The notes beneath the pieces are model-generated. The model saw only the letters and a program-made list of their open reading frames with translations, did not search any database and was not told the origin of the DNA. This document shows, in pieces, positions 18,472 through 29,024 of a stretch of DNA of 64,000 bases. Positions within the stretch are counted from its first letter, which is position 1. Each line of letters starts with the position of its first letter. The position numbers and the translations under genes were made by a program. This stretch comes from Selaginella moellendorffii (taxonomy: Eukaryota; Streptophyta; Lycopodiopsida; Selaginellales; Selaginellaceae), in contig NW_003314317.1 of assembly GCF_000143415.4 (NCBI RefSeq), positions 124,001 through 188,000 of the forward strand, given 5' to 3'.

Positions 18472-20902
18472 GGAGGAGCATGACGAACATGTACGCAAGG
18501 TGCTAGCGAAGCTGCGAGAACACGGCCTATATGCGAAGCTTGAGAAATGTTCCTTTGATCAGCAGTCTGTGGAGTTCCTTGGGTACTTTGTCACTCCTGA
18601 GGATATCACGATAGATCCTGCCAAAGTCAAGACTATTTTCGAATGGGAGCCTCCACAATCAATGTCGGACGTTCAAGTTTTCCTTGGCTTCGCCAACTTC
18701 TACCGCAAATTCATTGATCACTACTCTGACATTGTCCTTCCTCTCACACATCTCACTCACAAGGATGTTCCCTTCTCTTGGTCTGCTGCTGCCCAGCAGG
18801 CCTTCGACACACTCAAGGCGGCTTTCAGTTCTGCTCCTGTCTTGATCCATGCTGATTCCTCACAACCTTTCTTCATCGAGGCTGACGCCTCCGACTTTGC
18901 CATTGGTGCTGTGCTGTCTCAACTCGGAGCGGATCACAAACTTCATCCGGTCGCTTTCCATTCTCGGAAATTCCAGCTTGCGGAGATCAATTACGAAATC
19001 CACGACAAGGAGCTCCTTGCCATCGTGGATTCCTTTGGAGAGTGGCGTCGTTTCTTGGAGGGGGCAAGCCATCAAACAACAGTCTGGACGGATCACAAAA
19101 ATCTCGAGTACTTTGCCACTTCCCGAGTTTTAAGCCGTCGTCAAGCAAGGTGGGCACAATTCCTGAGTCGGTTTGACTTTGTTATCAAGTACAGACCTGG
19201 AAAGTTTCAAGGCCTTCCTGATGCTCTTTCAAGGCGCTCCTATCTCAATCTCAGGCCTGGTAATCCTGCCTTCGATCAACAGGATCAAGTTATCCTCGGT
19301 CCTGATCGGCTTCAAGTTATGGCAATTTCCCTAGCCCCTCAGGACTCCTCCTTGATGGATGCAATCAAAAATGATCTTCAATCTGATGATCTCGCTAGCG
19401 ACATCTTCCCCCATCTTCAGGCTGGACACCCAGTGACTCCCAACTGCCGGCGATTTGACGAGTTCGAGTTCTTAGATGGCTTATTGTACTGTGGGGAACA
19501 GCTTTACATTCCTGAAGGTGATGCTCAAAGGTTGGTCCTGATGGCGTGCCATGATAGCCCGACTGCTGGTCACTTCGGCATTGCGAAAACCTATGAGCTA
19601 GTTGCACGGGACTTTTGGTGGCCTCACATGGACGACTACATCAAAGCTTTTGTTACCTCCTGTGACACTTGTGCCCGGAATAAGGTACCTCGCCACCTTC
19701 CTTCAGGTTTGCTTCGTTCCCTTCCGGTCCCTTCAGGTCCTTAGGAATCCATCTCCATGGATTTCTTGAGTGATCTTCCGAGTTTTGGAGGCTTCAACAG
19801 CATTTTAGTCGTGGTGGATCGCTTCACAAAGATGGCGCACTTCTTGCCATGTACCAAGGAGTTTTTGGGCGAGGACATGGCAAAACTGGTATTCAGGGAA
19901 ATTTTCCGACTTCATGGGATTCCTACAGATGTGGTTTCGGATCGGGGGCCTCAGTTCATCTCTCATTTCTGGCAACGGTTTTTGCAGCTGCTTGGAGTGA
20001 AGGCCAACCTCTCTTCGGCATATCATCCTCAAACTGATGGGCAGTCCGAACGAACGATTCAGACATTGGAACAATTCTTGAGGTGCTTCATCAACTACCA
20101 TCAGGATAACTGGTTCGATATCCTTCCCCTTGCTGAGTTCTCCTATAACAACTCTGTTCACTCCTCTTTTCGAGTTTCCCCCTTCTTTGCGAACTCTGGC
20201 CGAAATCCCCGATTCAATCTCTCACTTCCTTCTCCATCTGAATCCCCTCGTTCAAATCCCTGCTCTGAGGCATTTATCTCCAACCTCTAGGAAATCCACA
20301 ACTCCATCTCCTTCCACCTCCATCGTGCTCAGGAATCTCATAAAACATTTGCCAATGTCCATCGTCAGGATTGTCCCCCTTACAATATCAGGGATAAAGT
20401 TTGGCTCCTTAGGCGAAATATCTCCACCACCAGGCCCTGTCCAAAACTTGATTTCAAACGCCTTGGTCCTTTCCCTATCACTGCCATCATTAATCCTGTG
20501 ACTTATCGCCTTTCACTTCCCTCCTCATATCAAATTCACCCCGTTTTTCACTCCTCTCTCCTTGAGCCTTATATTCCCAGTCCTATTCCAAATCGGGTCA
20601 TTCCTCCGCCTCCACTAGTGCAGCTCGAGGATGGGTCTGAGTACGAGGTTCAGGACATCCTTGATTCCAAGATTTCACGGTCTAAACTCTACTATCTGGT
20701 GGACTGGAAGGGTTACGGACCTGAGGAACGCACTTGGGAACCTGTGGACAACCTGATTCATTCTCCTGACCTTGTTCAGGACTTCCACCGCCGCTATCCT
20801 TCTCGTCCCAGTCCTCATTCTTTTTCTCCATCTCCCATCCCTCGCCACTCATCTCATCCTCCTCTTTGTTCTCGTTCACATCCTCGTTCCACTCGTTCTT
20901 GA
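18472..20902 (+). pseudogene. pol: Chromovirus RT thumb, RNase H, integrase and chromodomain
   Basis: One frame runs from the transposon edge to a TGA at 20900-20902, broken only by TAG at 19742 and 20288. In order: RT thumb (LEKCSFDQQSVEFLGYFV); RNase H with IEADASDFAIGAVLS, NYEIHDKELLAIV and VWTDHKNLEYF; the H2C2 finger of integrase (CHDSPTAGHFG ... CDTCARNK); the D,D,E core (MDFLSDL, VVSDRGPQFIS, QSERTIQTLEQFLR); a GPY/F-like segment (FKRLGPFPITAIINPVTYRL); and a chromodomain (YEVQDILDSKIS ... YLVDWKGYGPEERTWEPVDNL, about 20640-20760). The first TAG replaces the Trp of the usual PW(E)SISMDF and the second probably a Gln. The chromodomain places the element among chromoviruses and would steer integration to methylated histone H3. 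Confidence 0.92.
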
Positions 20903-20913
20903 GGAGGGGGTGC
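20901..20913 (+). promoter_or_regulatory. Polypurine tract
   Basis: GAGGAGGGGGTGC directly precedes the 3' LTR at 20914, in the expected place for plus-strand priming. Confidence 0.85.
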
Positions 20914-21274
20914 TGTCAGGAATCCCCCAATTCTTGCCACATTCCTAACTCTCGCCGGATTCCTGACCTGCAGACCACATTCCTGACTCTCGAGACACTT
21001 CCCTATTCCTGACTCTCGAGACACTTCCCGATTCCTGAGTCTCGAGCCACATTCCTAATGATGATGTGGCGCCTCCTCGACCTCAGCTATATTTAGGCCG
21101 TCCTCGATCCAAGAGTGGTGGAGCTTCATCAACCTATAGTATATATAGGTTAGCCTTGTTTCATTTCTCCACAATCTGAATCAACACCAGTCTAAGGCCT
21201 CTTCTTTGTTTCCACTAGCTTTTCTCTTTGTCTTTTTGCATTTTCCAGTCTTGATCTTGTTAGGGGTCTTGACA
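20914..21274 (+). repeat. 3' LTR of the chromovirus
   Basis: Begins TGTCAGGAATC and ends CTTGACA. It is 26 bp longer than the 5' LTR because a segment around CTCGAGACACTTCCC is tandemly duplicated. The right flank GAAGC matches the left flank AAAGC in four of five bases. Confidence 0.97.
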
Positions 21275-21850
21275 GAAGCTATACAGGTCTTTCTATTGGC
21301 CAGAGATACAATGTGATGTTATTCAATATGTGCATAGTTGCATTTAGTGTCAATCTTGTAATACTACCCGTCATGCTGCAAAAGGACAATTAGAGTGAAT
21401 TGCAATTTCCTGTTTATTTGAGTTTTAGGATCAGTATTTGATGAGTATTTTTCCACTAATCCAAGCAGAGTTTGCCAAACATTTGGGCCACATAAGTGGG
21501 ACAAAAGTGGCATTATAACTCCCATTATCGTCCACATATGGAGTATAAAGTGGATGACTTAGTGTTAGATCGTTTTCCCAATCTTACAATATATGATTTG
21601 TCTAAGGGGTTTCTTGCTCAATAAAAAGGATTATATTGAATGTTGTGGCAAGTTGAACTCCAAGTTTATGAGATTTGGTATGATATCTAACAGGTTAATC
21701 CTCCAAAAATTGTGTATATACAACAGTTGAAACGCTTCATATAAAAGGACTAGGAACAATTGGCACCACCTACAGATCCATTGATGCTTCCTCCTAATGT
21801 TCATCCGGATCCTCTTCTGACTGATAGATTTGAGCTAACTCCATGAGCAT
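21275..21850 (+). mobile_element. Old Ty3/gypsy pol relic, right part
   Basis: Continues the integrase zinc finger broken at 5679: YRSFYWPEIQCDVIQYVHSCI.CQSCNTTR carries the expected CxxC after the HxxxH of the left part. Further on EYKVDDLVLDRFPN and KIVYIQQLKRFI resemble the region after the integrase core. Stops are common. The right boundary is not defined. Confidence 0.7.
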
Positions 21851-24100
21851 GGATGGACGGAGCGGCAATGATGCCACAAACTCAATGAGGAAGTGCTCAA
21901 TCCAACCTAGTGACAGCACCTGGTTTCACAACACAGGAACCCACTCTACAGGCTGGTTGAGGCCATAGGCTTTTGTACTATCAATGCTTCCTGGAACCGA
22001 TGTCATTATCTGTTAGGCTTTTGTTTAAACCAACAAGCCCAAAACCTAAGAAAATCAGGGAGAGAGACAGCTAGGGTTTTTATTGAGCTATACAATTTCT
22101 TGATCAAAACATCTTCTACAAATTAGATTACTAGGCAAAATGGAACGTTAACTCCTTCAGCAGATCCTATGTTTCTTTTGCATACGAACAATTTCCAGCT
22201 GCAGAGGTGTCGTCTTTGGAAGAAAAATGATCACCTGTTGGTTGTCGTACTCCCAAAAGGACTGCTTAGTATCAACAGAGGAGAATTAAAACACAATGCT
22301 GAGGCAGCACTCATCCTCCACAAGCTCCTCGTTGCTGTAAATCTTCACCATGTCCAAACATGTCTTTTGCAGGTCACATTTCATAGGGCTAGATACAATG
22401 TAGATTCTCCCTGCAGCAACCACAATATCAGTCAGCATGCATCATCAAGAGGCCACGCACCACACTAACCTACAAATCTCAGTAGTTTGAGACAGATGAC
22501 ATATTTGTCTTCCAAGCAGCACCTAAAGTTTTTATATACTGCTAACTCATTGTTATGGACTTCAAGAACCCATCAAGGAAGCCGGGATACTAGAAGGGCA
22601 TAACAGAATAAAAGAGACATGCTTGCAAGTGAGTGTTTGTGTATTTTGCTAGATGTGAACTCCAAACTGACACGAGCCCATCCACTAGAGAACCCTAACT
22701 ATTTTTCATCATTATAAGAGGAAAGGATGATGTGAGGTCCAAGTGTACGGTTATGATGTTGTATACTAATATTACCATAGTGGGATTTTGATAGCCGTCA
22801 GATTGATTTCAACCCAGACCACTCACTTCTATATAAGCTAGGGTTTTTGGGTTTGTATTCTATTTCTATAAAATAAATTAAAAATATAGATCATATAAAT
22901 TATTAAATAAAATAAAATAAAAATTATGGTAAACCAATCAAGTGAAAGCTAAATCATTCATTTTTATTAGTAGTGATTTTTTTTCTTAACAACCATACAC
23001 TACCATTTGATTTCCTAAGATTGGATGGTTAAGAGTTTTTTACAAAGAAAAATTAATGATCAAGGCCTAAGTGAGTTACATACCTAGCATAATGTTTAGG
23101 ATTTCAAGGCATCACTTTCCATTGTTCACTACCTAGGTTTGTAGTTTTTCTTATTAGCTGATGGAAGTTCATATCTATCTATTATAGGAAGCAAATGGCA
23201 TTAGCCATTCTCATGTCTATTCTAAATGGGCTGCTTAAGATAAACTTTAACCTCTACAAAATCTTATCCTTCTTGTCTCATATAAGTATTCCTAGAGCTC
23301 AAACTTTACTAGCAATTTTGATATAGCAAGGTCTCAAGACAAGAAGGCATTATATTGTGTATATTCTTCTATGAGCAAAATACAAGTAGTGGAACAAGGA
23401 TACAACATTTTGATAATTGTCTTTTTAAGGTAAGCACTTTGGTTTCTTCTTAAATCTCCATGACATATGTGTTTATCTTATTTTGCCCTCCACTTTATTG
23501 CAAAGTGCCTTGTTCAATAAAGATGCTTATTTAGTGAGTGTTTAATGTTAACTTTTTTTCCTTCCTCTAAGCTTCATTTTAAAAGTTTAAGTCAAAAGCC
23601 TTTAATGAACTCATTGTTAGTTTATATAAGCCACAAATTTTCTTTTTCCAATTTGCCAACTTACCTCATTTATCCAACCACCTTTGCCTTAGCTTTAGCT
23701 AAATTCTTTGCCAAAGTTCTCACCTATTGCACTAATTCTAACTTGGTCCTACTTAAGTTCATCTATTTACTACACAAGCAATGAGGTGTTAGCTAACTCT
23801 TCATGGATTCTCAAACTCTTTCATAATTCCCCTCCCCGAGTTAGATTAGATTTAAAGTTTGGCTATACTCTCTATAAGCACAAGCAACTAAACATACTAA
23901 ACCTCTAGGTTCCTAACATTCTATGGTATGCAAAATTTGTTCACATGACCCTGTAAAATTTTAATCTCTTTTGGTGATTGTTGATGAATAAAAACCTTGA
24001 TTGGACAAACATCCCGATTGAAATAAAATGACGTGTTGCAATCTTGACCCTAGATGACAAGTTACATTAACATTAAAAAAGATTAACATACTCCTTCATG
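21850..24100. other. No recognisable gene
   Basis: AT-rich, with only short open frames and no motif I can name. Probably more decayed retrotransposon sequence; a stretch TGTTAGGCTTTTGTTTAAAC near 22011 looks like an LTR start but has no partner. Confidence 0.5.
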
Positions 24101-24107
24101 AGCCAGT

Positions 24108-24686
24108 TGTAAGCAACCAAAGGGAACGATTTGAGAGACGATCCATAGAGGTTCAAATATAGAGGGAAAGGGCCCATGAACAAGAGTGCACCCTTTTTTC
24201 CAATCGGTTAAGGGTCTTGGGATATTTGGGGTTAAGCGTCCCTGGGCTGGGTGACCTCCCGGGAAGTCCAAACTCAGGAGCTTACATTTGGTATTAGAGT
24301 GGTCTCGGGTTCGACTCTGTTGGTTGGCTAGGGGAATCACACCACATGTTGATTGACATCTGGCTGGTCCAGTTTGCTTCTACTGGGCTTGACCCGAGGG
24401 GTAGGGTGTCAAGAGAGCGGGGCTCTTGGGAGAGCTACGGCTCTCAACTTCCGTTCACGAGGGCATGAACTTGTAGGGAAGCGTGGTGGATTGTAAGTAA
24501 CCAAAGGGAATGACTTGAGAGACGATCCATAAGGGTTCAAATATAGAGGGAAAGGGCCCATGAACAAGAGTGCACCCCCTTTTCCAATCGGTTAAGGGTC
24601 TTGGGATATTTGGGGTTAAGCGTCCTTGGGTTTGAATAGTACTGGGCTAAGTGACCTCCCAGGAAGTTCAAACTCAGGAGCTTACA
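24108..24686 (+). mobile_element. Complete TRIM (miniature LTR retrotransposon)
   Basis: Two direct terminal repeats, 24108-24286 and 24492-24686, start TGTAAG and end CTTACA. They are nearly identical except for a 16-bp insertion around TTTGAATAGTAC in the right copy. Perfect 5-bp target duplications CCAGT lie at 24103-24107 and 24687-24691. The 205-bp interior has no ORF; it begins with a tRNA primer site and ends in a purine-rich stretch (GGGAAGCGTGGTGGA). These are the defining traits of a terminal-repeat retrotransposon in miniature. Confidence 0.93.
24289..24299 (+). promoter_or_regulatory. Primer-binding site of the TRIM
   Basis: TGGTATTAGAG, two bases after the left terminal repeat, differs by one base from the usual initiator-Met tRNA site TGGTATCAGAG. 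Confidence 0.8.
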
Positions 24687-24699
24687 CCAGTCAACTATT

Positions 24700-25800
24700 A
24701 CAACACAAAGACCATCAGAAGGATTGGAAGAAGGAATAGAGGAACAAAACGAAAATATAAAAGGAAAATAAAAGAAAATAATAATGGAAGCAAAAGCAAA
24801 AATAAAAGGATAAAGAGGAATAGACGAAATATAAAGAAATATAAGATAAAAGGGAAAAACTTTAAAATCACACTTAGCATGATTGCATCGCAACCAATTC
24901 ATACCAAAGATGAGGTTAAAAACTTAACTTGGCACCACCCACAACAATTGCAACTCAAACTCGAGATCACGCATACACACAATTAGATTTGTCTCGTCCT
25001 ATACATATGGCCATTTCCATAAAGAATAAAAAATAGTTTTACCATACGATGCAAATATAGACAGCAACATGTGGCAATATACCAAGCAATAGAGGATAAA
25101 CTTGAGCATGTATCAATCAATATAGGGAGAATAGTAAAAGACTTTTTGTTATAAAAATGAATTTAGAAAGTAAAGATTAAATGAACTAGTGCCAAATAAA
25201 CCCCTTAATGATACTCCCCAAAAAAAAATGGAAAGGTAGGACTCTTTGTTACTCGCTCAACTCTTCATTTCCTAGAAATATCTTAGTGTCTAGACTTTTT
25301 ATTGTAGCAGCACTAACAAGATGTTATTGATGCCAAGGTCTCCACCTAGGAAATGGAAGTTACCAATTCTAAAAATGTTGATAACACTAATAAGTGTAAT
25401 TAACTTCATTACATGCCTAACAACAAATATCACAGCCATAACCACATCCTTGCCTCTATCCTTGAACTTAGGCAATAGTTACATTAACTTGTATTGGAAC
25501 ATAACTATTTCTTATAAGAAGTATATCTCATAAAGTTGTGCCAAGTGAAAAGCATCATTAAAGGTGGTTGGAGCAAGTATATATGCAAATTTTACAGGAT
25601 CTTGACGAAATGTTAACCATAACATTCTCAACTTAATATGCTCTAATATATTTAATTCCACATGAAGCAAAAAACTTCAAAAACAAACATTAAATTATAT
25701 CACTAATTTAGATGGCTTTTGACAAAGACAATGCAATTACATCACAAACAACTAAAACCCTTGCTTGATCAGATGGATTTTTATTAGCATTCTTCCTGCC
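24700..25800. other. AT-rich DNA without a recognisable gene
   Basis: Lysine/arginine-coding A-rich stretch at 24720-24870 and otherwise AT-rich sequence with no motif. Its minus-strand hydrophobic ORFs are the complement of that A-rich stretch. Confidence 0.5.
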
Positions 25801-26600
25801 TAATCCTCTTGTCTTGCCTACAGCTTTGTCTTTGCAATATCTTGCATAATGTCCTGTCCACTTGCACACACACCCTTTCTACTTGGGGAATCATGCCATC
25901 AGTGTTGTCACTGCCATGAGCTTTCTGGAAACTGCTTGTGGCTGGACTGCTATCTCTTCAACCTGAGGACCTCAAAGTTGAGCCAGCTACAAAGAGTGCA
26001 GCTCCTGGATTTTCTTGTTTGGTGGATTCTTCTGTGCCTTCATCATTCAGCAGCAATGCACAAATGTCTTTGTTTAGTTCTTCAAAACGTTTCTCAATGT
26101 CCCATGTTCTGGTTGTGCAGCCAAAGCATTCAGTAGAACTGCCTTCTTGTCTGCTTCTTTTACAACCTCACCTAAACTGGTGAGTTGAGGCATAATAGAC
26201 TTCATCCAGCCTAGAAATGTCGCTGGGAACCCATCAGATCCCATCCTAATCTCAAAAAACTTGGACTTCAACTCCACTTTGTTGGGCTTGATTACCAAAT
26301 GTGGTCCTAGCAGCTATCTTTGTGAGGTCAAACCCTTTTTCATCAGAGGCTGCTGATTTGAGCTCTGTCCCCTGGACAATTTGAAGGCAATTGTCCATGA
26401 ACGAAATCTCTTTTGCCCAGTTTTCAAAATCAGTGCCACTAAATACCAGGATCAGAAGGGCTTTGCTTGTCATCATTCCTGCAAGGGTCTCAACCACTGG
26501 CCAAACTTGCTAGACAATAAAGTGTTCGATTGCCCGACATCGTTTCTCTTGTGTCTTCTTCTGCAATCGATTTTTCACTCACTGGAGAATGGCTCGTGAG
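25800..26600 (-). mobile_element. Copia-type gag relic
   Basis: On the minus strand a segment near 26440-26350 reads FSGTDFENWAKEISFMDNCL..VQGTE, similar to the start of copia Gag (UBN2-type). Near 26300-26080 follows a segment with FPATFLGWMKSIMPQLTSLGEVVKEADKKAVLLNAL, and near 25860-25800 a degenerate zinc knuckle CKWTGHYARYC. Frames change between the parts, so it is broken. No LTRs found. Confidence 0.5.
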
Positions 26601-26790
26601 TGATTGAGATCTGCTTGCTCTCGCCCCATTGCTTCTCCCAAGCGTCATTTTCTTGGGACCATCTTTGGTTTTGAGGCGGTTATTCCCTTAACTACCATTT
26701 TTCTATGTCAATTAGTATGTGGTATAATTCCTTTAGCCAACCAATAGAGTTAGACTTGAGACCCTTCTATTACCAAATGTATATAAATAT

Positions 26791-28516
26791 TTACATGGTC
26801 TCCACGTTAGCTCGTGGATCCGATCTGGATATTTCTACAGTACCACAATCCATGGAATCCTCGCTTAAAAGCGTCCGGCAACTCTCAAGCTCAACTCTAC
26901 AGTCTGCTATACTAGGCCGATCTGAGGGATCCACTGCCGAACATTTTTCCGACAACTCCCACAGGACTTCATCCACCATCTTATTAAGAGCAGGAACGTT
27001 GCTGGCACTCCTGATAAGATGACCCAGGCCCCAGACGTCCACAGGTGAACCATGGTAACCTGTAAGCATTTCTGGCGCATGCACCCGTGAATTTAACGGA
27101 TGTGCCGTTGTAGCCTCTTCAAACGTGCACGCCTCCTCCACATCTATCAGCGTCCACACCCCAGCTACTTCGTCCAAGGCCACGTTGCCCCAATGGACGT
27201 CCCTGTGGATCCACCTCTTTTCCTTGAGCCAGGCCAGAGCTTCAGAGACATCAAGAAGAGCTCTCACAAGTGATTCCTGCGTTGAAGGCCGAGCTGTTCT
27301 GTTTAGACGAGGAGAAAAGCTAAGCATATACTCGCCGATCCTCCTTTTAAAAGAGCCATTCTCATGTCGCGGCTTCCTGCTCAAGCAAGTCTCCATGTTG
27401 GGGCAGCCCTTGAGAGCGTAATATATTTTCCAAACTTTCATCCTCCTCCCCTTCGTCAGATAGCCTTTGATCACCTGATCTCCAGCTAGCCTCACAGATT
27501 TCCCGGTCGTTATACCTTTCACAACTTCAAATTCCGTATTCTCGTTGTTTATAATGCACATATCGTGCAAACCTCCCAGTACCCGACCAACGTTGGACAT
27601 AACCATGAAGAGTTTGACCCTGTCACCAATTTCGTACAAATTGAACGTTGCCAGGTGCCTGCTCTTAACCCTCCCCCCTTCATAATAAAGCGCGACCAAC
27701 GTCACCGCAAGACCGCTCGCAGAGTAACCGAGAATGTAAGGAATTGCCTTGTAACACCAGTTCCGCTTGGAAACCAGCTCTTTAAGAAGATTGCCAGTTC
27801 CTCCCAGTTCCTCTTCGGCAATCCAAAGCGAAAAACGAGCACCAACATATCCCACGACGTCGGGAAGTAAATTGTCAATTCCAGTATTTGTATTACGGTC
27901 CTTACTGAAGGCCACATTCATGAACACTCTCAGGGGAGTGTTGATCAAGTTATCCCATGCCTGAATAAATGAGAGCTCGGAAACACCTGCAACGAAGATA
28001 CCATTAGTATGACATAATACAGCGACGTCAAACCTGTTTCTGGTGGTGGAAGTATACAGCCGGAGAGATGCTCCTCAAGCCCCAAACAGCGATCACCATC
28101 CGAAGGCTCGAAGAGACCCTGCACATCGTAGTCTCGAACCCGGTTGTATGTCCTGGAACTCACGCGGATCGTAAGCCCATCGGGCCTCTTGAGGAGAAAC
28201 CCCGCCAAGCCTTGAAGCTCGGGTACTACTGGCGTGCAATATTCGCTGACAGTCTTGTAGGTGAGATCCAAGGAATTCTCGTTAGCAATTCGAGGGGCCG
28301 ACTCTGAAAGAAAATGCGTCAGTAGCCTCAACAGCCGAAGACTGTACCTTTCAGAAAGCTCCTGAGCACGTCCGCTTTGTCCTCCGGTGTGGGCGCGAGG
28401 AAAAGTACTGAGGGATCCTTTCCTTCTAGCCGCAGCATACCCAGCTTCACAGAGAGCTGGCACTTCTCATCATTGCTCAATGGCAAATTCCACAAGTCAA
28501 TTAGTGGATCCGCCAT
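26791..28516 (-). CDS. Kinase-like protein with a possible nuclease-like N-terminal half
   Basis: Three exons with consensus junctions and continuous phase: 28516-28348, 28303-28034 and 27986-26791, giving 544 residues from MADPLIDLWNLP. The C-terminal half is a protein-kinase fold: WIHRDVHWGNVALDE (catalytic loop, about residue 407), LIDVEEA where DFG is usual, HAPEM, SPVDVWGLGHLI and DPSDRPS. The metal-binding Asp is kept but DFG is altered, so activity is uncertain. Upstream, LLPDVVGYVGARFSLWIAEEE (about residues 187-205) has the PD...E-x-E look of a PD-(D/E)XK nuclease core with the Lys changed, an arrangement known from Crinkler-type and fungal kinase (FunK1-like) proteins. That link is inference. 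No signal peptide or membrane segment. Confidence 0.75.
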
Positions 28517-29024
28517 GACAAAAAAAAACCCTAGAAAATAAAACCCTTTAAAGGCTCTCATTTGCTTTCATTTGACTTTTACCTTGTTACACTTGGTTTT
28601 GATTGAAGAGAAAGCTTTAAACAAAATTGATGGCACTCACAATCTGGCCCGAGTCCATCTCCGACTAACTCGCAAGCTACATTCTCAGAGCCTTGCAGAT
28701 CTGAGAAACCCGGAAGAGGAAAGAGAGAACGCTGAATCTACAAATTCCACGGACTATACCACGAGGCGAACGAGAAGACGAGTGTGCCACCCACCGCTCT
28801 CATCGTCTCAAACTGCGTTTCCATTTGCGAGCGAGTCAACAGAAGTGTCCTGTGTCCGTTGCCTCTGTAAGAAAACAAAGAAAATTTTAGACTGCGTTAG
28901 CCAGACCATATGAAACACGCGACAGATCCTTTAGAATCCTTTCTCGTTAGTGATGCTCTCACGTACCACCAACACTAGACTTCGAGATAAGAGCCACCAG
29001 CAGCCACGACTCTCTACGACACCT
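28517..29024. other. Intergenic region between the kinase-like and IPCS genes
   Basis: Holds the promoter side of the kinase-like gene and the 3' end region of the IPCS gene. The short plus-strand ORF here has no recognisable motif. Confidence 0.5.

Larger units (their letters stand above)
5680..21274 (+). mobile_element. Chromodomain Ty3/gypsy LTR retrotransposon (chromovirus), interrupted
   Basis: Complete element bounded by two LTRs (335 and 361 bp, roughly 10 substitutions between them by eye) and by AAGC on each side, a 4-bp match within an imperfect 5-bp target duplication. Order is LTR, self-complementary primer site, gag with a CCHC knuckle, protease, reverse transcriptase, RNase H, integrase with H2C2 finger and D,D,E core, chromodomain, polypurine tract, LTR. 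It is dead: one frameshift near 7841, two in-frame TAG codons (19742 and 20288), and a 10.1-kb DNA transposon in reverse transcriptase at 8374-18471. Confidence 0.95.

Noticed and set aside
24289-24330. tRNA or SINE promoter (TTAGAGTGG and GGTTCGACTC look like tRNA boxes)
   Set aside because: Position just inside a terminal repeat and match to the initiator-Met primer site explain it; no cloverleaf could be formed by eye.
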